In this document: piece by piece, positions 9,701 through 14,967 of the stretch | How positions within the stretch are numbered: position 1 is the first letter of the stretch | Layout of the letters: each line of letters starts with the position of its first letter | Assembly (NCBI RefSeq): GCF_014192055.1 | Contig: NZ_JACHXM010000003.1 | Coordinates: 186,001 to 250,000, forward strand | Length of the DNA stretch: 64,000 nucleotides | Source: Halomonas organivorans | Lineage (GTDB): Bacteria > Pseudomonadota > Gammaproteobacteria > Pseudomonadales > Halomonadaceae | Reading direction: 5' to 3' | Notes under the pieces: generated by a model | Databases searched by the model: none | What the model was told of the DNA's origin: nothing | Seen by the model: only the letters and a program-made list of their open reading frames with translations | Translations under genes and position numbers: made by a program

Positions 9701-9824
9701 AACCTTCTTCACGCTGTTCGTGGTGCCGGTGGCCTACGACCTGCTGGCACGTCGCACCGGCTCGCCCGGCGACGTGGCCCGCCGCCTGGAGCACGAGATG
9801 GGCGAAGAGCCGGCGCAGCACTGA
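6711..9824 (+). CDS. RND multidrug efflux permease (HAE-1-like)
   Basis: 1037-aa inner-membrane proton/drug antiporter of the AcrB/MexB superfamily. The first TM helix follows MRLSDVSVQRPVLAIVMAALIVAFGLLAL. There are two large periplasmic loops (about residues 40-330 and 560-870) and two sets of TM helices. The proton-relay aspartates are present in TM4 (GLVVDDAIVVLENIHRRM). The second half has the repeated motif GLAAKNGILIVEFANQLRDQG. Start-stop overlap with the adaptor shows translational coupling. The pump loop sequences suggest a drug/hydrophobe exporter rather than a heavy-metal pump, but substrates cannot be read from sequence. No adjacent regulator gene is seen. Confidence 0.95.
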   Translation: MRLSDVSVQRPVLAIVMAALIVAFGLLALTRLPLQEYPTIDPPVVSIRTSYPGANAEVVETRITQVLEERIAGIAGIEVISSTSSDGDSNINIEFGLDTDIDAAANDVRDRISGAADNLPEEADPPEVRKEDTSSEVVMWLMLSGEGYTTAELTDYAERYLVDGFSVQQGVSGVFVGGGREYAMRVWLDSDALAARGLAVSDVEDALREENVELPGGAVESADRQFIVRLPRSFATPQDFRELVLDRGDGGYLVRLADVARVELGTVEERSLFRGNGETVVGLGMVKQSTANVMALSQAVQAEMARVAPRLPDGMHLSLNYDASTFVSDAIRQVVATLLIAIGLVVVAIFVFLGNLRSTLVPAVTVPVTLIGTFAALAAMGFTINLLTLLALVLAIGLVVDDAIVVLENIHRRMHLYGETPLVAAYRGARQLAFAVIATSLVLIAVFVPLSFIQGDVGKLFTEFALTLSAAVAISTLLALTLTPMMASKILSPGMHEGRLAHWVDGGLHWAQSLYRRCLEAVLALRWLVVAVFIALLASIAWLYPQLPAEYTPREDRGTFFVLINGPPGATFSYMEDYMDEVEARLLPLREDGEVERVLIISPRGRGSVENFNSGFAIVGLSDWAERRPAWPIMNEVRQTLAELPGIRAFPIMSQGFGGGFEQGVQFVLGGGSYEQLATWRDALLEHIRRTNPQLINLESDYEENQPQLSVDIDYTRAADLGVTVSEIGSTLETLLGGRTVTRFTDQGEEYDVILEGERGATPTPSALESVRVRSARTGELIPLSSLVEIETYAGPSQLNRYNRLRAITVQADLADGYSMGEALDYLESAVDEVLPPGVQTDVKGAARDYRESSGATTFLLVLGTLVVFLVLAAQFESFVHPLVIMLTVPLAIGGALLGLWLTGQSLNIYSQVGLVMLVGLAAKNGILIVEFANQLRDQGVAFRDALLRAAMTRLRPIVMTSATTIAGSIPLILSSGAGAETRLVIGTVIFTGVAAATFFTLFVVPVAYDLLARRTGSPGDVARRLEHEMGEEPAQH

Positions 9825-9844
9825 ATCGCCCTCGCGCCCCGGCG

Positions 9845-10255
9845 TCACTCGACGCCGGGGCCGACCCACATGAAGGGGTTGTAGGCGATCTCCCAGAGGT
9901 GGCCGTCGGGGTCGGCGAAGTAGCCGGAATAGCCGCCCCAGAACACTGCCTGGCCCGGCTTGACCAGCCGGGCTCCCGCGGCCACCGCCTGGGCCAGCAC
10001 GTCGTCCACCTCAGCCTCACTGGCCACGTTGTGGGCCAGCGCCACTCCGCGAAAACCCTCGCCATTGGCGCTGACGCCGGCATCCTCGGCCAGCGCCTCC
10101 CGCCCGTAGAGCCCCAGCCAGGTGCCATTGAGGGGAAAGAAGGCCACTTCAGGCGGCGATTCCATTCGCTCCCAGCCCAGACCCTCGGCATAGAAGCGCA
10201 CCGCCCGCTCGAGATCGGCAACGCCCAGTGTGATCATGCTGATACGCGCTTGCAT
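9845..10255 (-). CDS. VOC family protein (glyoxalase/bleomycin-resistance fold)
   Basis: 136-aa single-domain VOC protein with two beta-alpha-beta-beta-beta modules. Typical elements are ISMITLGVADLERAVRFYAEGLGWE at the N-terminus and YSGYFADPDGHLWEIAYNP near the C-terminus. His and Glu in the GHLWE segment are the usual metal ligands. The gene is convergent with the RND pump and 20 bp from its stop. Substrate is not predictable; members include glyoxalases, dioxygenases and antibiotic-binding proteins. AAGGAGAACGCC immediately before the ATG gives a good ribosome-binding site. Confidence 0.88.
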   Translation of the reverse strand: MQARISMITLGVADLERAVRFYAEGLGWERMESPPEVAFFPLNGTWLGLYGREALAEDAGVSANGEGFRGVALAHNVASEAEVDDVLAQAVAAGARLVKPGQAVFWGGYSGYFADPDGHLWEIAYNPFMWVGPGVE

Positions 10256-10367
10256 GGCGTTCTCCTTAGACGTGTCGCTTAGTGTAGGCGTCTCGCGCCA
10301 TGCGCGATGGCCCGAGAGACTATGCTGCTATAGGAAAGCATCACCGCCGCATCGAGGAGGACCCACC

Positions 10368-10784
10368 ATGCTCGAACTCCTGCCCTCGGGCGCCGACCAC
10401 GTGGTAGCCATGAAGGTCAGTGGCCGCGTCACCGCACCGGACCTCCAGGTCGCCATCGATGCCATCGAAGCCGTCAAGAAGACTCAGCCCCGCATCAGCC
10501 TCTACACCGAAATCGACGAGATGCGCTGGATGACCTTCACGGCCTTTCTGCGTGACCTGGGCTATGGCCTGACCCAGGTGGGCGACCTCGATCGTTACTA
10601 CCGCGCGGCGGTGCTCAGCGACAAGCACTGGGTGCGCCACCTGGCCCGGCTGGAGAACCGGCTCTTCAAGCATCTGGAAGTGCGTGCCTTCTCGGTGCGA
10701 CACAAGCCCGACGCCCTCGAATGGATCCGTCACCTGCCTGAGCATCCCGTTGCTGGCTCCCAACCCTCCACCTCCCGACGCTAG
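10368..10784 (+). CDS. SpoIIAA-like (STAS/SEC14-fold) protein
   Basis: 138-aa soluble protein matching the SpoIIAA-like family (PF11964). The pattern is MLELLPSGADHVVAMKVSGRVTAPDLQ, then ISLYTEIDEMRWMTFTAFLRDL and a C-terminal EVRAFSVRHKPDALEWIRHL helix. I start at 10368 because GAGGAGG lies 8 nt upstream; the frame is open further left but without similarity. These proteins have a STAS/CRAL-TRIO-like fold and no defined biochemical role. It is the last clear host gene before a 480-bp non-coding stretch leading toward the mobile element. Confidence 0.82.
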   Translation: MLELLPSGADHVVAMKVSGRVTAPDLQVAIDAIEAVKKTQPRISLYTEIDEMRWMTFTAFLRDLGYGLTQVGDLDRYYRAAVLSDKHWVRHLARLENRLFKHLEVRAFSVRHKPDALEWIRHLPEHPVAGSQPSTSRR

Positions 10785-11249
10785 GCATGCGACAAAAAAT
10801 GCCCCCGGAGCGGGGGCCAAAACAGGGAATGATCGAGGCCGAGACAACGTGATTGGCGATGGGGGAGCCACCGTTGCCTGGCCCCGCAGGGGAACAGGTC
10901 CGCTCAGCATGGACCTGGAGCAGCGAACGCCCGATAGACCATGGACTCGGTCTCGGGGTATGGCTCGGGTGTATCGCCACGCCTTCCATGATGGCTCTTC
11001 TTGCCGAAGAGCATCGCACGGCATTGACCGCACGCCGTGTAGGAGATCGATGAAAACGGCGAAGATACTCAGTGCCTCCGGGGCTGAATGACGGCCGAAG
11101 CTCGCGGCCACCCTCACGTCGCTACCCTCACATCGCTACATACCGGGGCGCGCAGGAACCGTACGCCATTAAGAATATCTGCATATTCAAATTAAGACAT
11201 AACGTATAGCGAGGTCGGTCCCGTTTCAGGATGCTAGGAGGCTCACGAA
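10785..11249. other. Gene-poor intergenic stretch with an orphan minus-strand terminator
   Basis: About 465 bp without a convincing gene. At its left edge is a strong minus-strand intrinsic terminator (entered separately), yet no complete minus-strand gene feeds it. A minus-strand frame ending at 10897 (from about 11040) encodes a Cys-x-x-Cys-like short peptide (ACGQCRAMLFGKK) but has no clear start or ribosome-binding site. The right part (about 11160-11220) is AT-rich and includes the palindrome GAATATCTGCATATTC, probably promoter DNA for the small genes at 11250-11557. Confidence 0.4.
10795..10817 (-). terminator. Intrinsic terminator, minus strand
   Basis: On the minus strand GCCCCCG-CTC-CGGGGGC (stem 10801-10817) is followed by ATTTTTTG. 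This is a 7-bp GC stem, 3-nt loop and U-tract, a canonical Rho-independent terminator. It faces a region with no annotated minus-strand gene, so it may end a small RNA or a decayed gene. On the plus strand it lacks a U-tract but could act weakly for the SpoIIAA-like gene. Confidence 0.75.
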
Positions 11250-11297
11250 ATGGAGACGTATGAATGCAAGAAATCGAACTGGTGCCTTCCCCGTTAG
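11250..11297 (+). CDS. Possible 15-aa leader peptide
   Basis: A 15-codon frame (METYECKKSNWCLPR) starts 8 nt after a perfect AGGAGG (11236-11241), the best ribosome-binding site in this area. It overlaps the start of the zinc-ribbon gene at 11264 in another frame. It may be a real translated leader, or it may only load ribosomes for the downstream start. Too short for family recognition. Confidence 0.25.
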   Translation: METYECKKSNWCLPR

Positions 11298-11557
11298 GCC
11301 ACTGGATGATGATGTGCTCGTGTGGCGCAACCGAGATCCGCTCGCCCAAAGGACCAAACTGGACGAGTTTCGAGCTTCGATGCCTCGATGGGGCCAGCTA
11401 CCGGATCACCTGCGGAAGCTGTGGCCAAATGACCCAGCGCTACTGCCCACGGGATGGAGAAGCCGGCCATACGGGGGTACGGGGGGCCGGGCAACAGGGG
11501 AAATCGGATTCATCGGCATGTTTCACCAAGCGGGATAACTCACGTCATGCATCATGA
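11264..11557 (+). CDS. Small zinc-ribbon protein of unknown function
   Basis: 97-aa product. Two cysteine pairs, Cys18-x-Cys20-Gly and Cys50-x-x-Cys53-Gly, form a zinc-ribbon pattern, with further cysteines at 40 and 61. The core is WMMMCSCGATEIRSPKG and YRITCGSCGQMTQRYC. The C-terminal third is low-complexity and probably disordered. A GGAG lies 8 nt before the ATG. I do not recognise the family. It lies between the SpoIIAA-like gene and the left end of the integrated element, and could be host or a remnant of mobile DNA. Overlapping frames are less protein-like. Confidence 0.5.
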   Translation: MQEIELVPSPLGHWMMMCSCGATEIRSPKGPNWTSFELRCLDGASYRITCGSCGQMTQRYCPRDGEAGHTGVRGAGQQGKSDSSACFTKRDNSRHAS

Positions 11558-11600
11558 GGCACTTCCCCAACGTGCAGGCTTCTCGCTTGGTACAGACGAA

Positions 11601-11635
11601 GAAGGGGAATCAACATAAAATGTTGATTCCCCTTC
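11601..11635. terminator. Perfect 15-bp inverted repeat beside the left att site
   Basis: GAAGGGGAATCAACA-TAAAA-TGTTGATTCCCCTTC is a perfect 15-bp stem with a 5-nt loop (arms 11601-11615 and 11621-11635). It ends 9 bp before the duplicated tRNA-Ser 3' end at 11645. Before integration it would have lain directly downstream of tRNA-Ser, so the likeliest role is the host's original tRNA-Ser terminator. No U-tract follows in either direction, so a recombination or protein-binding role is also possible. Confidence 0.5.
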
Positions 11636-11644
11636 AAGATTCTG

Positions 11645-11658
11645 TGGCGGAGGGGGAG
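11645..11658. repeat. Left attachment site (copy of tRNA-Ser 3' end)
   Basis: TGGCGGAGGGGGAG is identical to the sequence at 25240-25253, which covers the CCA end, discriminator and acceptor strand of tRNA-Ser(GGA) in reverse complement. Beyond these 14 bp the two copies diverge, as expected for an att core. It marks the distal boundary of the element. Confidence 0.75.
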
Positions 11659-12111
11659 TCCCCTCGTATTTCTTATAAATCAATATCTTGTTAATTAATT
11701 TACCACATACCCAACAAAGAACCTCACATAGAGAATGCTATTCCGTGATACGGGGAGATACCTCCGGCGAGCACTCTTCACCTCCGCTGCGAAGGCTCTC
11801 ATAGTGGCTGGGTCGGGCTCAGATTCCTACCCTTCGGGCGCCTCGATGCTATCCCTGTAGCAACGGGCAGCCAGGTGATAAGAGCGGGATGCTGGCGGTT
11901 TCCCGGTTTCAAACCGGAAAACGTGACGCCGAGTCACAATTACCGAACATGGCAGGCGGTGCGATGATCGTCGCATCAGGGCGGTCAGGCTAGCCGGCTG
12001 GGGCAGAGTGTCACAGGGTCACTCGTTGGGGGAGGCACTCCCCGGTATCAGGGTGGTGCCGGTAAAAGGTGGGGATTCCCATCTTTTCGCCAGAAGCTCG
12101 GCAGCGGGCCG
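11659..12111. other. Non-coding left end of the element
   Basis: About 450 bp with no supported gene. It starts AT-rich and contains one copy of the composite motif (TACCCAACAAA at 11708-11718, GTGATACGGG at 11745-11754). It also holds several inverted repeats, including CCGGTTT-C-AAACCGG near 11913, GCGATGATCGTCGC near 11964 and GGGGAG-GCA-CTCCCC near 12030. The last hairpin could end minus-strand transcription from the immunity gene. The region looks like an attachment-arm/regulatory end rather than coding DNA. Confidence 0.5.
11708..11754 (+). promoter_or_regulatory. Composite motif copy at the left end (candidate integrase arm site)
   Basis: TACCCAACAAA (11708-11718) followed by GTGATACGGG (11745-11754), 50-97 bp inside the left att core. 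Same order and orientation as the copy at 25117-25162. The DNA around it is AT-rich, as is usual for arm sites. Confidence 0.5.
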
Positions 12112-12300
12112 CTACCTCGCGGGTGCCTGGTCGTTCATGCAGGCCCAGACCAGGGCGACCACCCAACCGATGAAGGTCCAGCCGAGGAAGAGATTCAGCA
12201 TCGAGATGGCCACCGCATTCTCCTTGGACCGCATGACGGCCACGATCAGCGGCAGGAAGTAGACCACCACGGCGACGAAGAGCATCAGCAAGGCTTCCAT
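12112..12300 (-). CDS. Superinfection immunity family membrane protein
   Basis: 62-aa protein with two TM helices: YFLPLIVAVMRSKENAV and the signature ISMLNLFLGWTFIGWVVALVWA. The NLFLGWTxIGWxxALxWA motif is diagnostic of the superinfection-immunity family (PF14373) that includes T4 Imm. T4 Imm blocks DNA entry of superinfecting phage at the inner membrane. The start at 12300 follows GAGGAACAGGAC. It is the last minus-strand gene before the element's left end, a usual place for lysogen-protecting cargo. Many chromosomal homologues exist whose role is untested, so an exclusion function here is inferred. Confidence 0.8.
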   Translation of the reverse strand: MEALLMLFVAVVVYFLPLIVAVMRSKENAVAISMLNLFLGWTFIGWVVALVWACMNDQAPAR

Positions 12301-12310
12301 GTCCTGTTCC

Positions 12311-12748
12311 TCATAGCTTGTAGTTGCGGCGCAGTATGCCACGGATCTCGGGCTTAGCCTCCTCGAACCCCTTCTCGAGGAAGCGTGGCTCGCCTCGCGG
12401 GTCCCAGAACTTGCCCGCGTTCGACGCGAAGGCCTGGCGGCCGTCCGACGTGCCGAAGGCCTGCACCGAGGAGCGGGGCTGTCCCTTGAGCTTGCCAGAC
12501 GCCTCGTGGACGTAAAGAGCATAGTCGGCCGTGTAGCCCACGATGCCCCGGGTGCCGGTAAGCGTGTTGGTGACCTGGCGGTACCTGCTGTTGATCAGGT
12601 TCGCAGTATCGATCGGCGTCAACCGGGCGGCATACCCTTCGGCGGTAATGAGGATCTCGGTCATCGCCCGCTCGGTGACACGACCTCGAGCCTCCTTCAC
12701 CAGCCGGCCCATGTTCCGCCGGACATTGCGCCCACCTCGACTCGGCAT
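12311..12748 (-). CDS. HK97-gp10-like phage protein (tail completion/minor capsid)
   Basis: 145-aa basic protein. Features typical of the HK97 gp10/tail-completion family are an N-terminal basic helix, TPIDTANLINSRYRQV, GIVGYTADYALYVHEASGKLKG and a C-terminal PRFLEKGFEEAKPEIRGILRRNY. In complete siphophages this protein joins head-tail connector and tail terminator. Here the usual neighbours (connectors, terminator, tube) are missing. It could be a leftover, or could be used by a satellite to interact with helper tails. The stop lies 10 bp upstream of the immunity gene's start. Confidence 0.75.
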   Translation of the reverse strand: MPSRGGRNVRRNMGRLVKEARGRVTERAMTEILITAEGYAARLTPIDTANLINSRYRQVTNTLTGTRGIVGYTADYALYVHEASGKLKGQPRSSVQAFGTSDGRQAFASNAGKFWDPRGEPRFLEKGFEEAKPEIRGILRRNYKL

Positions 12749-12754
12749 TGTTGC

Positions 12755-13024
12755 CTATCCTCCCTCTACAGGGTACACGCCAAGCAGCTTCACCACGTCT
12801 CGACCACGACTGATGTCGAGCCCGGCAATATGCCGCTTCAAGCAGGCTTCCGAACTCTCGCCCTCGTGCCGATACGTCGCGGTGCCAGCTGTCCTGTATC
12901 CGGCCACCAACTGCCGCTCAGGGTCGCGCGACCCCGGCACCAGGAAGATGTGACGCACACTTGCGTCATCTCCACAGCCTTGAATCTCCACAGCCTCCAG
13001 GCGGTTCAGCAGGTCACGTCTCAT
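12755..13024 (-). CDS. Small phage protein of unknown function
   Basis: 89-aa product (MRRDLLNRLEAVEIQGC...). The ATG overlaps the previous gene's stop as ATGA, supporting translation in this frame. The middle (HIFLVPGSRDPERQLVAGYRT) looks like a beta-rich domain and the C-terminus ends VVKLLGVYPVEGG. I do not recognise a family. It belongs to the run of five coupled small genes between the DUF5681 and gp10-like genes. Confidence 0.6.
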   Translation of the reverse strand: MRRDLLNRLEAVEIQGCGDDASVRHIFLVPGSRDPERQLVAGYRTAGTATYRHEGESSEACLKRHIAGLDISRGRDVVKLLGVYPVEGG

Positions 13025-13323
13025 CACGATTCTCCTCCCCCAACGAACTTCTTGGCTTCCCGGTTCCACGGAGGCACCTCTAGTTGCAGATCCTCCATCC
13101 CCGGCAATCCACCGCACATCTCCCAGGCTATCCGGTAGGTCGCCTTCTTCACCTCCTCGGGAAGGTGCGCATTGTCGCTGTCGTAGCGCTCCCAAGTCAG
13201 GCGTTCAGCTCCATAGGCGAAGAGGGCCGTGAAGGCCTCCACCTCGTCCTTGTCGACGATGGGTAGGGTGCCCGGGGTTCTCTCCTCCAGGGCTTTCAGC
13301 CTGCGCAGGATCAATGCCCTCAC
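13024..13323 (-). CDS. Small phage protein of unknown function
   Basis: 99-aa product starting with GTG at 13323 (VRALILRRLKALEERTPG). GGGAGGTGA sits just upstream of that GTG and the start overlaps the preceding stop by four bases (GTGA). A longer TTG start at 13338 is possible but less likely. The protein is acidic and helical (EEVKKATYRIAWEMCGGLPGMEDL). No family recognised. It is coupled to both neighbours. Confidence 0.6.
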   Translation of the reverse strand: MRALILRRLKALEERTPGTLPIVDKDEVEAFTALFAYGAERLTWERYDSDNAHLPEEVKKATYRIAWEMCGGLPGMEDLQLEVPPWNREAKKFVGGGES

Positions 13324-13538
13324 CCCATCACCTCCCAATAGACGCGCTCGGCCTCGCTGGGCCCAACCGGGCGCAGCCGGCCTGCCTGGATGCCCCCATC
13401 GAGAATGCTTCGATATTGCCGGGCGGCCTCATGGGGGCAAGCAGTGGGCTGATAGACCGGCACTGGCCGACGTTGCCGGCCGACTCCAGCTCGAGCCTCA
13501 AGCACATCGAGGCGAGCCGCATTCCTGGATCGCGCCAT
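13320..13538 (-). CDS. Small phage protein of unknown function
   Basis: 72-aa basic protein (MARSRNAARLDVLEARAG...). A strong AAGGAGG lies 7 nt before the ATG, and the end overlaps the next start (GTGA). The C-terminal region (HEAARQYRSILDGGIQAG...EAERVYWEVMG) is helical. No known domain recognised. The tight overlaps suggest a genuine gene. Confidence 0.55.
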   Translation of the reverse strand: MARSRNAARLDVLEARAGVGRQRRPVPVYQPTACPHEAARQYRSILDGGIQAGRLRPVGPSEAERVYWEVMG

Positions 13539-13549
13539 CTGGAACCTCC

Positions 13550-13744
13550 TTATTGCTCTAGGTGGGTCGATGTCGAGGGGCCAAGAGTGGCCGCAATGCG
13601 CCGGGCCCGCTCCTGTGCCTCTTCCGGAGTATCGCCACCGACCCGAGCCATGGTCGCACCGCTCTCATCTTCGACCCGAGCGAAATAGCGACGCGGCAGG
13701 GGCTCTCCCCACCGAAAGTCAGGGTTGTGGTCAAGGATCCGCAT
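13550..13744 (-). CDS. Small phage protein of unknown function
   Basis: 64-aa product (MRILDHNPDFRWGEPLPRRYFARVEDESG...). The beta-rich N-terminus followed by an Ala/Arg helix (DTPEEAQERARRIAATL) resembles small domains with a DUF1508- or HicB-like strand-strand-helix order, but this is only a pattern match. The start overlaps the DUF5681 gene by 14 nt; AGGAGAGAG lies upstream. Function unknown. Confidence 0.5.
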   Translation of the reverse strand: MRILDHNPDFRWGEPLPRRYFARVEDESGATMARVGGDTPEEAQERARRIAATLGPSTSTHLEQ

Positions 13745-14135
13745 TTCTCTCTCCTTCTAGGGCCTCAAGGCGCCGAACGATTTCATCAACCTCCTGCACC
13801 TTGACCAGGCCGGCAATGGCGGCAATCAGCTCTTTCCCGGTGGCTGGGTCGAGGTCGCCGGCAGCGATCGCAGTCAGCACGCTGTCCGCCTTCTCGGTGA
13901 GCGTCTCGCCCTTCAGCTCGAAGCGCACCGGCTCAGCCTGAGGCTTATAGGCCGGCGTCAGACGTTCGAGACAAAGGCGCAAGGCCTGGGCGTCCCCGGA
14001 GAGCGCCATTTCCACGGCTTTGGTCACCAAGGCCTTGCCCTTTGGCTCCAACTCATTGCGCCAGGCTGTGCGCCGATCCGGGCGGCCCCTTGGCCGCCCT
14101 TTCGGGTTCCCTGACTGCCCCGGCTTGAATGCCAT
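13731..14135 (-). CDS. DUF5681 domain protein
   Basis: 134-aa protein opening with the DUF5681 signature FKPGQSGNPKGRPRGRPDRRTAWRN, a basic segment likely to contact nucleic acid. A helical region follows (KALVTKAVEMALSGDAQALRLCLERLTP) and then a C-terminal coiled segment (ELIAAIAGLVKVQEVDEIVRRLEALE). DUF5681 genes are common next to terminase genes in prophages and may be small-terminase-like, but that role is unproven. No large terminase is present in this element. The start is near GGAAAGAACAGG. Confidence 0.75.
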   Translation of the reverse strand: MAFKPGQSGNPKGRPRGRPDRRTAWRNELEPKGKALVTKAVEMALSGDAQALRLCLERLTPAYKPQAEPVRFELKGETLTEKADSVLTAIAAGDLDPATGKELIAAIAGLVKVQEVDEIVRRLEALEGERNADP

Positions 14136-14156
14136 CCTGTTCTTTCCTTGTTCTGT

Positions 14157-14558
14157 TTAGCGGGACGGCATGGTGCCGAGGTCATCACTGGAGCCCCCTC
14201 GGGCGTCGCGGCTTGGCATGGTGTCGTAGAAGCCTGCCTGGCGATTCGCCACAGTAGCCTCGCGCCCCCAGCGGACATGCTTCTTGAGGTCGGCACTGCC
14301 AGCCTGGATCGCGGCCAGGCCTTCAGCATCAAGGCTGCCCAGCACCTCACCTTGTTCGTTCACGATCTCGCCACGCTCAAAGGTATCGCCGTCGCGGTCA
14401 CCGACGTTCTTCTTAAAGACCACGGTTCCCTTCTCGTCATACAGGGTCAGGTAGAGCTTCCCACTCTGATTCTCCAGCTCTTCAACCGGGTCCTTGTCGC
14501 TGGACTCGGGTGCAGCTACGTTGCCCTGGAAGGCCGGAAGTAGTTGATTGCCGAACAT
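14157..14558 (-). CDS. Phage protein of unknown function
   Basis: 133-aa acidic protein (MFGNQLLPAFQGNVAAPESSDK...). The central segment LYLTLYDEKGTVVFKKNVGDRDGDTFERGEIVNEQGEVLGSLDAEGLAAI looks like a small beta domain, and the C-terminus is Ser/Arg-rich and disordered. No family is recognised. AGAGGAAATCGAC precedes the ATG. It lies between the tape-measure and DUF5681 genes on the same strand but is separated from the tape-measure gene by an oppositely oriented gene. Confidence 0.5.
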   Translation of the reverse strand: MFGNQLLPAFQGNVAAPESSDKDPVEELENQSGKLYLTLYDEKGTVVFKKNVGDRDGDTFERGEIVNEQGEVLGSLDAEGLAAIQAGSADLKKHVRWGREATVANRQAGFYDTMPSRDARGGSSDDLGTMPSR

Positions 14559-14722
14559 GTCGATTTCCTCTATCAGTTAGTTTGCACCCGAAAGCGCGGT
14601 TGGATCAGCGGCCAGAGATGGTACGCCGCAGTCCGTAGTTGCTGGCCACCTTGGCATTGTTGCCCTCCTGTCATTTTTGGCTGGTATGCTGGCCCTTCAA
14701 GTCATCGCAAAGAGGGGCAGAC

Positions 14723-14944
14723 ATGGAAATTAGCTTTGGCAGCGCGGACGAAGTCACAGGCAAGGTTCTTACTCGCTTCCAGATGAATGAAGACACTCCT
14801 GAAGGACATTTCCAATGCATCGAGATTGACGTCTGGGTGCCCGACCTTGACTCACTCTCCGAGCGTCAGCGCCACTCCAAGCAGGAGGCTCTTTCGATGC
14901 TTCGCCGGGCCGTTGCCACGCTCGAGGAAAATCTGGACGAGTAA
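14723..14944 (+). CDS. Small acidic protein, plus-strand insertion in the minus-strand phage genes
   Basis: 73-aa acidic protein (MEISFGSADEVTGKVLTRFQMNEDTPEGHF...). AGAGGGGCAG precedes the ATG, and a possible -10 (TATGCT) lies near 14683. The predicted beta-rich N-terminus and long C-terminal helix (SERQRHSKQEALSMLRRAVATLEENLDE) are protein-like. It is convergent with the tape-measure gene (24 bp apart) and has its own upstream region, so it behaves like a moron with independent expression. Function unknown. Confidence 0.6.
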   Translation: MEISFGSADEVTGKVLTRFQMNEDTPEGHFQCIEIDVWVPDLDSLSERQRHSKQEALSMLRRAVATLEENLDE

Positions 14945-14967
14945 GTGGTGGGGGTGGCGCTTCTGCG

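Noticed and set aside
11601-11635. Insertion-sequence terminal repeat
   Set aside because: The two arms are adjacent with a 5-nt loop and no transposase or target duplication is nearby; a terminator/hairpin fits better.
12506-13138. Plus-strand frames over the phage small genes
   Set aside because: They run antisense to a chain of minus-strand genes with overlapping starts and stops and good ribosome-binding sites.
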